Shown one piece after another: positions 1 through 9,176 of a stretch of DNA of 64,000 nucleotides. Source of the stretch: Treponema vincentii (GTDB taxonomy: Bacteria > Spirochaetota > Spirochaetia > Treponematales > Treponemataceae); the NCBI RefSeq assembly GCF_018336815.1, contig NZ_CP050497.1, positions 1,426,001 through 1,490,000 on the forward strand, in the 5' to 3' direction. Made by a program: the position numbers and the translations under genes. Positions within the stretch are counted from its first letter, which is position 1. The number at the start of each line of letters is the position of its first letter. A model generated the notes under the pieces. That model did no database searches and was not told the DNA's origin. It was given only the letters and a program-made list of their open reading frames with translations.

Positions 1-1518
1 GCCAGATAGAATGAACCCGTAATCAACAGCGGCCGATTTTCGGTAATGCTTTGGGTAAAGGCCTTCTTTAATATCGCGTTAAAATCCTCGCTCGCTTCCA
101 TTACAACACTGTTCTCATTTTCGAAAACCTGCGTAAATGCGCCGACGGTTTTTTCTAAATTGCCCTTTTTAAACGAGCCCGGCACGGTGAGGTAGAGGTG
201 CGCAATGTTGCCGTAGAATATCGGCGCAAAACCGGCGGGGTGTTTGTCTGCGGCGCAGGCAAACACCAGTATCGGCTTGGTCTTCGGTGGTGCGTCGGGT
301 ATGGACTGAGTATCAGAGTATGCGGGTATAGTGCCGGATACGGGCAGGGTACCGGAGTATGCGATTGAAGGGGCAGCATGAATTGCTGAGCGGCCGGAAT
401 GTACGGATGTACTGTCGTTATAGGGAATCGAAGCGCCGGATCCGTTGTTGAGGAGAGAAAAAAACGTGTCTGCGCAAGTCCGTATGCTGTTATGCGTATG
501 TGCGCCATCGAGGACAATTAAAGGCTTGGTACTTAAAAGCTGGAATCGCGCGGGGAGCCATGCCTTTGAAAGCCCGCTTTCGATTAAGTCTTCCGGTGCG
601 TCGGGAAAGCGGTATTTAAAAGCGGCGGCAGCGAGGGCAGCGTTCTCCGCCTGTACGGGCGTAAAAAAGCGGGAGTATGGTGTGCAGCGGACGCTTAAAG
701 AGCGCCCCTACCGGATGCGCGGCGGAAAAGCGGATGGTAACTTCGCGGCCATGCGGTGTGAGCCGGTGTTCAATCGTTTCGATAAAATCGGGTAGATAAA
801 AAAACGGAGCATTGAGTGCCGCCGCCCGTTCTTTGAATACTTCAAGCGCGGAAGGTTGCTGACGTGAGCAAAAAACGGGACACCATGCTTTAATGATGCC
901 CGCTTTTTCCGCCGCAATGAGCGGAATGGTATGACCGAGATATTCGCAGTGCTCAAGCTCGATCGGTGTCAGCACGGTTAGTTCCGGCTGTACGATATTG
1001 GTAGCGTCAAGCCTGCCCCCCATGCCGGTTTCAAACACCGCCCAGTCGAGTTTCTCTTGTCGGAACAGCACAAAGGCAGTCAGCGTTACCAGCTCGAACC
1101 AGCTCGGTTGCGGCTCGCTCTCCTTCCCGATATAAGGTTGTATGCCCTCTCGTACGGTACGAAACGCTTTAAGATAGGCGGAATTATCGAAAAAACGGCC
1201 GTTTTCCGTTATCCGCTCGCGGAAGTCGTTTACATGGGGAGACGTGTAGAGGCCTGTCCTATAACCGGCTTCGGTGAGCAAGGCTGAAAACATCGCCGCA
1301 ACGGAACCCTTTCCCTTTGAACCGGCAATGTGTACAGTTTTATACGCTGTTTGCGGGTTGGAAAAAAGCGCTGCATAGTAGCCGATAACCTCAAGCGAAA
1401 AGGTCTTTTTATGCGGCCGTTTTTCAAAGTTAATGAAGCCGTCAAGCCATCGATAAAAATCGTTGAAATTTTTTTGATGCACTATGGGTGTTGAATTCGT
1501 ATCACCTGTTTTGTTCAT
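1..1518 (-). pseudogene. folC: folylpolyglutamate synthase/dihydrofolate synthase, frameshifted, 3' end outside window
   Basis: Mur-ligase-family enzyme that adds glutamate to folates in the cytoplasm. The first 285 or so residues read from ATG 1518 and carry the ATP loop GSKGKGS (66-72), TSPH and the ETGMGGRLDATN block. The frame then stops early near 616. Dropping one T from the T6 run (A6 at 663-668 on the plus strand) restores a reading frame that continues with PVQAENAALAAAAF, LIVLDGAHTHNS and VFACAADKHP and runs off the left edge. The C-terminal half holds a Ser/Pro/Thr-rich insertion (about 270-430) between the second-domain core motifs. ATG overlaps the pfp stop (ATGA), implying translational coupling. 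The homopolymer indel is probably a sequence error rather than true decay; the family call is firm. Confidence 0.85.
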
Positions 1519-3188
1519 GAGGAGTGCTGCCGGTTTTCATGCTCCAAAAGTAAGGTTTTAGAGAGAACATCGCATAGTTCAGACGGTCCGAAATATTGAA
1601 TAGGACCGGGGAAAATATAGGCAGTTTCTACCGCCCACCGTTCCCGCTGCGCCGCAAAGGTTTTAAACGGCTTACCGTTCAAATCGATAACCGTCTTTTT
1701 GATAACCGGCTTCTTCTCTCCCGAGCGCAATTCCATATCCATCAGTTTGGTTAACGGAATGCCACAGGGTTTCCATTCGATGGGCGGCGCTGTGAGGTTG
1801 TATACCGATGCTATATAGCCGGTCAGTCCGTTCGCAATCAGCAAAAAGATTGTTCTGCCAAGGGCATAGCAATAATCCGCATCAAAGTTTGAAGGGAATT
1901 CCGCCCGCCCTTCATATCCAAAGAAGTGAGCCTGTGCACTGAACTTCCCTGTATAGGTTCCTTCTTTTTTCAACTCGGCAAGCCGGTTTTTTACTAAGCC
2001 GATCAGCAGGTGCTCTGTTTCTATCCGCGACACTTGCAGATTGCCGTGCGGGTCTCGATCCGTTAAAAATTCCGCGGCAATGTCCTCCGGCATCGAGGCA
2101 AACAAGGCGGCTGATTCGGGATTAATGTGTTGCTCTACCCACGCTTTTTGTTGTTTAAAAGTTTCAAGCGTGTTAAATGCATCGGGATACTGCGCCATCG
2201 CTGCGTTGAGTTCTTTGATGAGCTGTTTCATCTCGGGGATAAATTCGATAACACCTTCGGGAATAAGCACGACACCGAAGTTCTCCTTACGGTTTGCGCG
2301 CTTTATCACTGCATCGGCGATTATATCGGTGATCTGCTTGAGGGTCATTTTTTTTTCGGCAACTTCTTCGGAAATCAGGCAGATATTCGGCTGGGTACGG
2401 AGCGCACATTCCAGAGCGATGTGGCTGGCAAATCGACCCATCAGTTTGATAAAGTGCCAGTATTTCTTTGCCGAATTTGCGTCGCGGGCGATGTTGCCGA
2501 TAAGATCGGAATATATCTTGGTTGCCGTGTCAAACCCGAAAGAAGTTTCCAGCATATCGTACTTTAAGTCGCCATCGATGGTTTTAGGAACGCCGATAAT
2601 CTGCGTTGCAATGCCGTGTTGCAAAAAATATTCTGATAATATGGCTGCATTTGTGTTTGAATCATCGCCGCCGATAATGACCACTGCATCAAGCTCCATC
2701 CGCTTTACCGTTGCTATCACTCCGGCAACTTGCTCGGGTGTTTCGATTTTTGCACGCCCCGAACCGATCATATCAAAGCCGCCTGTGTTCCGGTATCGAT
2801 CGACAATCTCTCCGGATATTTCGATAGCGTTTCCGATAATCAATCCTTCCGGCCCACCTAAAAAACCGAATAACTTGGAGCCGGGGTTTGCCTTTTTTAG
2901 ACCGTCGTATAAGCCTGCTATGACATTATGTCCGCCCGGCGCTTGTCCGCCCGATAAAATTGTTCCGACCCTGAGCGGTTTTTTGTCAATATGTGCTGTT
3001 CCCTTGACAAAATGAATAACCGGTTTGCCATACGTGTGCGGAAACAGCGGTTTTATCTCCTCTGCATGTGCCATGGATGTTGTCGCTTGTCCTTTTTGCA
3101 TTGCAATCGATTCAATCGGTTCCTCGAGAATAGCGGGGAAACGCGGCGTATATGTATACCGCGCTTTGTGTAACTGAGATACGGTCAT
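1515..3188 (-). CDS. pfp: pyrophosphate--fructose 6-phosphate 1-phosphotransferase
   Basis: PPi-dependent phosphofructokinase (long, plant-beta/Borrelia-like type, 557 aa) catalysing reversible phosphorylation of fructose 6-phosphate with pyrophosphate in glycolysis. Visible motifs: GGQAPGGHN (80-88) at the phosphate donor site; GGDDSN (173-178), where the second Asp is the residue that distinguishes PPi enzymes from ATP enzymes; PKTIDGDLK (201-209) with the catalytic TIDGD and the PPi-type Lys; then the MGRFASHIALECAL substrate-binding segment. A GGGAGG ribosome site lies just before ATG 3188. The gene is followed by folC with a 4-base overlap. Spirochaetes commonly rely on this enzyme instead of ATP-PFK, so it fits the organism. 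Confidence 0.95.
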   Translation of the reverse strand: MTVSQLHKARYTYTPRFPAILEEPIESIAMQKGQATTSMAHAEEIKPLFPHTYGKPVIHFVKGTAHIDKKPLRVGTILSGGQAPGGHNVIAGLYDGLKKANPGSKLFGFLGGPEGLIIGNAIEISGEIVDRYRNTGGFDMIGSGRAKIETPEQVAGVIATVKRMELDAVVIIGGDDSNTNAAILSEYFLQHGIATQIIGVPKTIDGDLKYDMLETSFGFDTATKIYSDLIGNIARDANSAKKYWHFIKLMGRFASHIALECALRTQPNICLISEEVAEKKMTLKQITDIIADAVIKRANRKENFGVVLIPEGVIEFIPEMKQLIKELNAAMAQYPDAFNTLETFKQQKAWVEQHINPESAALFASMPEDIAAEFLTDRDPHGNLQVSRIETEHLLIGLVKNRLAELKKEGTYTGKFSAQAHFFGYEGRAEFPSNFDADYCYALGRTIFLLIANGLTGYIASVYNLTAPPIEWKPCGIPLTKLMDMELRSGEKKPVIKKTVIDLNGKPFKTFAAQRERWAVETAYIFPGPIQYFGPSELCDVLSKTLLLEHENRQHSS

Positions 3189-3204
3189 AATAAGCCTCCC
3201 TGTC

Positions 3205-3723
3205 TTAGCAATTTTTATCTAATTTTGACAATAGCAGCCGATAAATGTTTTCCGCTTGCTTATTAAAACAAACATGGTAGACAGTCATATTACTTTTTGT
3301 TTCCATTAAGTAGGCATAAACGGTAGAAAGAGCAATTGCTGCTGCTTCCTCCATAGGATAGCCGTATACGCCTGCACTAATACAGGGAAACGCAATTGTT
3401 TTACAGTGAAAGTCTGCGGCTAGGATGAGCGAGTTGCGGTAGCAGCTTGCAAGCAGCTCCGGCTCCCCGTGCTTACCGTCTTGATATATCGGCCCGGGGG
3501 TATGGATAACGTATTCTGCAGGGAGCTGATACCCGCGCGTAATTTTTGCCTGTCCTGTTTTACACCCTTTGAGCGCACGGCATTCTTCCAATAATTCGGA
3601 TCCGGCAGCACGGTGGATAGCTCCGTCAACGCCCCCACCGCCGAGCAGGGATGTATTTGCCGCATTGACGATTACATCTACTTTAAGTGTAGTTATATCG
3701 GCGCAGATGATTTTGATATCCAT
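3205..3723 (-). CDS. macro domain protein (O-acetyl-ADP-ribose deacetylase-like)
   Basis: 172-aa stand-alone macro domain of the YmdB/Appr-1''-pase type. Signature features are NAAN at 20-23, the glycine-rich [14 protein letters not shown] loop at 28-41, and the [10 protein letters not shown] and [11 protein letters not shown] segments that line the ADP-ribose pocket. Known members hydrolyse O-acetyl-ADP-ribose or remove ADP-ribose from Asp/Glu. A GGAAG site precedes ATG 3723. It ends 16 bases before pfp on the same strand and may be co-transcribed with it. The length matches the family. The substrate in this organism is unknown. Confidence 0.9.
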   Translation of the reverse strand: MDIKIICADITTLKVDVIVNAANTSLLGGGGVDGAIHRAAGSELLEECRALKGCKTGQAKITRGYQLPAEYVIHTPGPIYQDGKHGEPELLASCYRNSLILAADFHCKTIAFPCISAGVYGYPMEEAAAIALSTVYAYLMETKSNMTVYHVCFNKQAENIYRLLLSKLDKNC

Positions 3724-3781
3724 AACTTCCTATATTTTTATTTATACCATCGATTACCGAATCCGGTATATTTTTTGAATT

Positions 3782-3846
3782 AAAAAACCGGCAGCCTATA
3801 CCTCATCGTTTGTATGATAAGAAAAGCTGAGGGGGCGGCTGCCGGT
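3782..3846 (-). terminator. rho-independent terminator after the fecR gene
   Basis: A 10-bp perfect stem (3787-3796 with 3837-3846, ACCGGCAGCC type) encloses an inner CCTCA/TGAGG stem. On the minus strand it is followed at once by T6 (A6 at 3782-3787). It sits directly after the stop of the minus-strand FecR gene, where termination is expected. Confidence 0.85.
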
Positions 3847-3862
3847 AAAATATTTTAATGAA

Positions 3863-4630
3863 TCATTCCCATTCTATATCGACTGTTACGTCACCGGTCG
3901 GCTTAGGATCATCAGGTTTAGGATCATCGGGCTTAGGATCATCAGGTTTAGGATTATCGGGCTTAGGATTATCAGGCAACGGGGTATTGCTTACCGATGT
4001 ATTTGATTCATTAGTGTTCGAAGGATCCGAACCGACATTTGCTTCACTCGTACTCAAACTTGAACTTCTTGTTGCAACCGCGACAGGTACGGATACCGTA
4101 CCGGTATTGCTGATTGACGTCCATTCCCCGCCTGCTACAATCTGCGGGATACCAACGCCGGATTCCGCTTCAAGCAGTACAGCGCCGTGATCTACAAGTA
4201 AGTTTTGCCCATCAAATTCAAATCCGGTACCGCGGACGGAAGCGGTCGCAGTCGGACTTTTGACCTTAAATTCCGCTTTTTCACCTTCACGCGGTGTAAC
4301 CTCAGCCTTAACACGTCCTGCCATCAAAAACATCTGAGTCTTTGTTGTTCCTTCGGATTTTACCAGCTCTTCAATGGTTAAGCGGGTAACGGGCTTTACT
4401 GTTAGTGTTGCCGATTCAGTTTTAAGAATGGCGGTACTCTTAAAACCGGTAGAGATAAAAGAACCTGCGGGTAAAACATCACCTGTTTTTGCGGTTTTCC
4501 AATCTTTTCCGGGGAGTTTACATTCAACCTTCCCCGCAACTTCCGTGATTGTTGCTGTCAGAGTAGCTGCTGCCGAGAGCGAGAAAATCCCCGCTATGCA
4601 GAGTATTAAAATTCCTAAAGATTTTTTCAT
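3863..4630 (-). CDS. FecR-domain exported protein with Pro/Asp repeat tail
   Basis: 255-aa protein. A signal peptide (about 1-21, Lys-Lys start, hydrophobic core, AAA cleavage region) is followed by a FecR-type domain (about 25-150) with the EVAGKVE and SPTATASVRGTGFEF motifs typical of spirochaetal FecR proteins. The C-terminus is a 15-bp-unit repeat giving PDNPK/PDDPK about five times, then a DIEWE end. FecR domains act in the periplasm as sensors or scaffolds. This one is the last gene of a three-gene minus-strand group with two exported proteins, divergent from a CHASE2 cyclase, a pairing seen in other bacteria. A strong GGAGGG site precedes ATG 4630. No TonB or sigma factor is nearby, so iron signalling is not supported. 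Confidence 0.8.
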   Translation of the reverse strand: MKKSLGILILCIAGIFSLSAAATLTATITEVAGKVECKLPGKDWKTAKTGDVLPAGSFISTGFKSTAILKTESATLTVKPVTRLTIEELVKSEGTTKTQMFLMAGRVKAEVTPREGEKAEFKVKSPTATASVRGTGFEFDGQNLLVDHGAVLLEAESGVGIPQIVAGGEWTSISNTGTVSVPVAVATRSSSLSTSEANVGSDPSNTNESNTSVSNTPLPDNPKPDNPKPDDPKPDDPKPDDPKPTGDVTVDIEWE

Positions 4631-4655
4631 GGTAACCCTCCTAAAAAATTATCTT

Positions 4656-5855
4656 TTATAGATGAACTGTAAATGCGAATTTCGTTAACCATTGTAAATT
4701 ATATCCCATAATGATCTTTTTATTGGGTACGAATATACCGCCGACGAATGATGCATCAAAATCATCATAAAACTGATAGGCGAGTTTCGCCGATAATTCG
4801 GAACCGACATAAGCCGACGTTTTCTTGATATTCGGAGAAGTCAGCGCTATGTATGATACTTCCGTTAAAAGCCCCCGAACAGGACGAACGCTTGCCGTAA
4901 GTCCTGCCGTAAGTATATCGCTGAATCGACCTACCGTCGTATCGGCAATGACGGTTTGCTTTATGTCTGTAATCGGTATAAATGATCGCATTGCTCCCGT
5001 ACCGTCATAGTCGCCTGCTGCCCAGTCGAGCTTACCGGTTATCGTAAAATAGCGCCAATCGGGGTTGAAGTATTGCACGGAAAGACCTGATGCGAGAGAG
5101 TAAAATAATTGCGTATCTTCACCGAATTGAACTGCTGCCCAGTATCTCCAGCTGACATTCCGACCTATCCGTCCGTGAATATACGGTATAAAATACTGCG
5201 TATGAGTCCTTCCGGTTTGCTTGAGTAAATCGAATTGCGCCAACATATCGAAACCGAATGTATGCGAAGGAATGAGTCCTTGGAAAGCGGTTGAAAGAAG
5301 CAAGAACAACCGCTGCGGAGCAAGTGCCTTTTCCTTATTGCTCAAACGTTCAATATCATCTTTATCTATCCTTATTTTCGCATCGGTTTTATAGGTTAAG
5401 CCCGTATAGCCGAGTGCGAAAGCAATATCAGCGTTCTTGATTGTAAGACCGACTTTTGCCCCGTCAAATAAACCGCGCAGAATTTTATTTGAATACTCGT
5501 TGAATGAGGTCCGTCCGAGCGCCCATTGGATGCCAATCGTATTGAAAGCCGTATTGCCCGACCAATCCGTTCTTTTCAGTCTAAATGCTTGGGTAAGCGG
5601 AAGTAACTGAACCGCTCCCTTAGGCTTAATCGGGAAAGTACCTGAAAACCGTGCCTCGCCGGAAATATATATCGATGAAAAATCTCCCGTAGGGAATTCA
5701 ATGAATGCTTCCGTGGCATTCGCCTGCGATATGTTAAAAGCTTTATTGGTACCGTTTAAGTCGGTACTATTTGAAAGGTTGAATCCGAAGTCCAATGCAG
5801 CGGCATACATTGTCATACCGCCCGCGATAATGAGAAAGGTTAGTATACGTTTCAT
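4656..5855 (-). CDS. predicted outer-membrane beta-barrel protein
   Basis: 399-aa protein that I cannot assign to a named family. It has a signal peptide (about 1-20) and then many alternating amphipathic strands rich in aromatic residues (for example WRYWAAVQFGEDTQLFY and WRYFTITGKLDWAAGDY). There are no internal hydrophobic helices, and the C-terminal strand ends in FTVHL, consistent with a porin-like barrel. It starts inside the stop of the upstream gene (TAATG), with GGCGG before it, so the two are translationally coupled. The FecR gene follows 25 bases downstream. A structural or transport role in the outer membrane is inferred only from composition. Confidence 0.65.
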   Translation of the reverse strand: MKRILTFLIIAGGMTMYAAALDFGFNLSNSTDLNGTNKAFNISQANATEAFIEFPTGDFSSIYISGEARFSGTFPIKPKGAVQLLPLTQAFRLKRTDWSGNTAFNTIGIQWALGRTSFNEYSNKILRGLFDGAKVGLTIKNADIAFALGYTGLTYKTDAKIRIDKDDIERLSNKEKALAPQRLFLLLSTAFQGLIPSHTFGFDMLAQFDLLKQTGRTHTQYFIPYIHGRIGRNVSWRYWAAVQFGEDTQLFYSLASGLSVQYFNPDWRYFTITGKLDWAAGDYDGTGAMRSFIPITDIKQTVIADTTVGRFSDILTAGLTASVRPVRGLLTEVSYIALTSPNIKKTSAYVGSELSAKLAYQFYDDFDASFVGGIFVPNKKIIMGYNLQWLTKFAFTVHL

Positions 5856-6310
5856 TATTCACCGCCTTGTACCATACCGACGCGGCCGAGTATTTGCAGC
5901 ATTGATGCTCCTGTCATAGAAGCGTCGGGATTGTTTTTGCCTTGGATAACTGCGAGGTACCGCAGATCACGATATGCATATCGAGGGCAGGGGTAGATAC
6001 GGTACATCATACCGCCTTTTACATCGAAGGCCTTCATCAATAAAAAGGCATAGGTCTTGACCGGTATCACATCTTCCGCCGTAACCGAATCCCGTATCAA
6101 ATTTTGATTTTCGCTTTTGAATCGCTCAAAAGCTGTTTCAAAATCAAGCCCGTCGGAACCGTCATCCAAAGCTGTCTGTATCAGATAGGCAGCCTGTCCA
6201 AAGGTCGCGGCTTCGGTTTCTAAAATTTTATCGATCTTTTCAGCTGCTTGACCGAATGTTGCTGCCGCGATAAGTAACATCGCAACGGCAATATATAAAG
6301 TACGTTTCAT
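5855..6310 (-). CDS. small exported protein of unknown function
   Basis: 151 aa with an N-terminal signal peptide (MKRTLYIAVAMLLIAAATFG). I do not recognise the family. The mature part has a helical stretch and a C-terminal DASMTGASMLQILGRVG segment. An ATFGQAA heptapeptide occurs twice, once at the signal-peptide end and again about 17 residues later, using different codons. A G6-rich ribosome site lies before ATG 6310. It heads the minus-strand group with the barrel protein and FecR protein, and its promoter must lie in the 95 bases shared with the divergent cyclase gene. Confidence 0.65.
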   Translation of the reverse strand: MKRTLYIAVAMLLIAAATFGQAAEKIDKILETEAATFGQAAYLIQTALDDGSDGLDFETAFERFKSENQNLIRDSVTAEDVIPVKTYAFLLMKAFDVKGGMMYRIYPCPRYAYRDLRYLAVIQGKNNPDASMTGASMLQILGRVGMVQGGE

Positions 6311-6356
6311 GCTGTCCCCCCTTTTATAAAAAACAAAGTTTTTAACATCTTCCCAT

Positions 6357-6385
6357 TGTATAACTCACGTACATATCATACTATA
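6357..6385 (+). promoter_or_regulatory. candidate sigma-70 promoter of the cyclase gene
   Basis: TTGTAT (6357-6362), a 17-base spacer and TACTAT (6380-6385) lie about 20 bases upstream of the GTG start at 6406, in the divergent intergenic region. Sequence match only; no experimental support. Confidence 0.4.
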
Positions 6386-6405
6386 GATTTAATAGGGAGT
6401 AAAGA

Positions 6406-9114
6406 GTGAAGAAAAAAACTCATTTGTCTTCGGTGGTTATACCGTGTATTGTCGGACTGCTGTGTGCAGGATTATATTTTTTTCCGTTTTGGATAGGTGT
6501 TGAAAATCGGCTGTATGATTTCTTTTTGGGATTAAAGTCCGCTGTTAAAGAAGATTCTTCGATTGTGCTGCTGGATATCGATGATGTGTCTATCGAAAAA
6601 GTCGGCTTATATCCGTGGCCGCGCAATACGATTGCAAAAGGCTTGGAAGCGTTGACGCAACTCGGCGCCGAATTTGCGGTCTTCGATATTGAGTATATCG
6701 ATAAAAGTCCGATGAGTGTGGATTTTACCTATTTAAACGGTACGTTAAAGTCCGAGTTTGCCGCTTCTTTTGAAGAGATTGGCGCAAATGTACAGGATAT
6801 TTTTGCAGCGCTTGCCAATAACCAAATTACACTGCCGGAGGCGGGCATATACGGGAGCGAATTGGTAGATTTAATCGATCAATCGCGCGACACTCTCTAC
6901 CGGCATACAAAGCAGGTTGCGATAGAGAACGACAGCTATTTGGGACAGGCAATGCGGCTGTTCGGTTCGTCGTTTATTACGGTTAATATGCAGGATGATC
7001 CTCCAAGCGAGGGTACGGAAGATTTATATGCGATTGCGAAGGAGCGCTTTACCTATCCTAAGCTCAAAGTGAACGCTCCCCTCACGGAAGGTCGGCACAG
7101 CGCTTTGGTACCGATACCGGAAATCAGCCGAATGGCGGCGGGAGCGGGCTTTACCAATGTGCATATCGATAGCGATGGCGTGAGGCGGCGTATCCGGTTG
7201 ACGGATAATATCGGCGGTACGGTGTTTATGCAGCTTGCCTTTTCTCCGCTGTTGCGGAAACTGGGTTCTCCCGAAGTTGTCATCGATAAAAACCTCGTTA
7301 CGTTGATCGGCGCCGTGTATGACGGTAAAGAAGAAAATATTTCAATACCGCTTGATTCAAGCGGTATGATGTTGATTCGATGGCCGAAAAAAAACTATCA
7401 AAACAGCTTTACTCATGTTCCTTTCTATTTATTGATTGATTATGCCGAAAGCGGAGAAAAAACGGCAAGCAGTTTACGCCTGTTACGGGCAAATCAAGGA
7501 TGGAACCTCGGCCCCGGCTACGCGCCGATCGATACATGTATGCAGCTATGGGATGAAAGCGAAGAACTACGCCGTACTGCCTTGGAATCGGGGTCTGTGC
7601 AGGATAAGGAAGCTTGGCTTACTGCTGTGCAGACCTATTGGGATACGGTAAAAAGCTTTTTTGAAATGGACTACGGTACGTCGGTAGCGCTTTTGTTCGA
7701 CGAGGCAAAACAGGCAGGGAATCCTGAAGATGCGGAACTTTACGATCAGGTAAAAGCCGATTTTGGAACGCTCTATGCAAACGCCGCCACATCGTATAAC
7801 CGGCATACGGAGCTTGAAACGGCGCTTGCCGGTAAACTTAAAGATGCTTTTTGTATTATTGGGTGGTCAAGTACCGGTACAACCGATATCGGTGTTAACC
7901 CGTTTCACAGCGAATATGTGAATGTCGGTACGCACGCTGCGGTCGCCAATACTATTTTGCAGCGTGATTTCTTACAGCAAGCGCCGGTTTGGGTGTCGGC
8001 TCTGCTCGCGATTGCGTTTTCTTTCGGTATTATTGTGGTTATCCGCCGGTTCAGCACCCTTGTTCAGATTATTGCAGGAGTTGTGCTGTCCCTCGTCGTG
8101 CTGATGGTGAATCAACTCATATTCCACTTTACCGGTATTTATATCTTTATTATCTCACCGGTACTGGCACTCTTCGTATCGTTCTTAACCTATTCGATGG
8201 TGTCGTTCATCATCAGTGAGCGCGAAAAGAGCTTTCTCCGCAAAGCATTCGGCACATACCTTTCCGGCGATGTTATCAATGAGATGATAGAAGATCCTTC
8301 TATGCTGAAGCTCGGCGGGCAGAAAAAATGGATTACCGCAATGTTTACCGATGTTAAGGGCTTTTCTACAATAAGTGAAGCGCTCGATGCCGAACAACTG
8401 GTTAAGCTGCTGAATATCTACCTTTCCGGTATGAGTGATATTATCTTAGAGCAGCGCGGCACTATCGATAAATACGAAGGGGACGCCATTATATCGTTCT
8501 TCGGCGCTCCGGTAGATTATAAAGAACATGCCCGCCTCGCCTGTCATGCCGCAGTGCTGATGCACCGTAAAGAGGTTGAACTGAACGAGCTTTTTATGCG
8601 CGAGGGGATGAGCCCTAATCCGCTTTTAACCCGCATCGGGATTAACACCGGTGATATGGTTGTCGGGAACATGGGTACCGAACGGAAGATGGACTATACG
8701 ATTATGGGTAACGCCGTCAACCTTGCCGCCCGTTTGGAAGGCGTAAACAAGCAGTACGGTTCATGGCTTTTGATTTCCGATATGACGAAAAACGAAATCG
8801 GCGACGAATTTATTACCCGCCGGTTCGACCGTGTGCGCGTTGTCGGTATCAATACACCGGTGCAGTTATGGGAGCTGGTTGAATTGAAGGAGGCTGTCGA
8901 TTCGGCAACGCTCGACTTTTTGCGCCGTTTTGAAGAGGCTCATTGCGTGTTCGACCGGCGGGATTGGAAGGAAGCAGCTCGCCTTTTTAAAGCGCTCCGC
9001 GAAGAGCGGCCGGATGATGGTCCCTCTGATGCCTATCTGCGTAAATGCGAGGCCTTTATCCAAAAGCCTCCTGCGGACAACTGGGACGGTGTATTCAGCC
9101 TTACGCAAAAATAG
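6406..9114 (+). CDS. CHASE2-domain class III adenylate/guanylate cyclase
   Basis: 902-aa membrane cyclase. A first membrane helix (about 9-30) leads to an extracytoplasmic CHASE2 sensor (about 35-500, including DIDDVSIEKVGLYPWPRNTIA). A group of helices between about 525 and 605 then leads to a C-terminal catalytic domain (about 640-830). Both metal-binding aspartates are present, D649 in FTDVKGF and D693 in YEGDAI, along with the NMGTERKMDYTIMGNAVNLAARLE block. The catalytic site is therefore probably active; I cannot decide cAMP versus cGMP. GTG 6406 is forced by an in-frame TAA two codons upstream and has GGGAG before it. It is divergent from the FecR group. Confidence 0.88.
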   Translation: MKKKTHLSSVVIPCIVGLLCAGLYFFPFWIGVENRLYDFFLGLKSAVKEDSSIVLLDIDDVSIEKVGLYPWPRNTIAKGLEALTQLGAEFAVFDIEYIDKSPMSVDFTYLNGTLKSEFAASFEEIGANVQDIFAALANNQITLPEAGIYGSELVDLIDQSRDTLYRHTKQVAIENDSYLGQAMRLFGSSFITVNMQDDPPSEGTEDLYAIAKERFTYPKLKVNAPLTEGRHSALVPIPEISRMAAGAGFTNVHIDSDGVRRRIRLTDNIGGTVFMQLAFSPLLRKLGSPEVVIDKNLVTLIGAVYDGKEENISIPLDSSGMMLIRWPKKNYQNSFTHVPFYLLIDYAESGEKTASSLRLLRANQGWNLGPGYAPIDTCMQLWDESEELRRTALESGSVQDKEAWLTAVQTYWDTVKSFFEMDYGTSVALLFDEAKQAGNPEDAELYDQVKADFGTLYANAATSYNRHTELETALAGKLKDAFCIIGWSSTGTTDIGVNPFHSEYVNVGTHAAVANTILQRDFLQQAPVWVSALLAIAFSFGIIVVIRRFSTLVQIIAGVVLSLVVLMVNQLIFHFTGIYIFIISPVLALFVSFLTYSMVSFIISEREKSFLRKAFGTYLSGDVINEMIEDPSMLKLGGQKKWITAMFTDVKGFSTISEALDAEQLVKLLNIYLSGMSDIILEQRGTIDKYEGDAIISFFGAPVDYKEHARLACHAAVLMHRKEVELNELFMREGMSPNPLLTRIGINTGDMVVGNMGTERKMDYTIMGNAVNLAARLEGVNKQYGSWLLISDMTKNEIGDEFITRRFDRVRVVGINTPVQLWELVELKEAVDSATLDFLRRFEEAHCVFDRRDWKEAARLFKALREERPDDGPSDAYLRKCEAFIQKPPADNWDGVFSLTQK

Positions 9115-9176
9115 GATAGAAAGGTAACCGTATCAGCGAGTAAATCAAATATCGCAGAATAAAGAGGCGGGGCTGT

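Noticed and set aside
2041-3015. 324-codon frame antisense to pfp
   Set aside because: Shadow of a strongly conserved enzyme gene; no domain or ribosome site.
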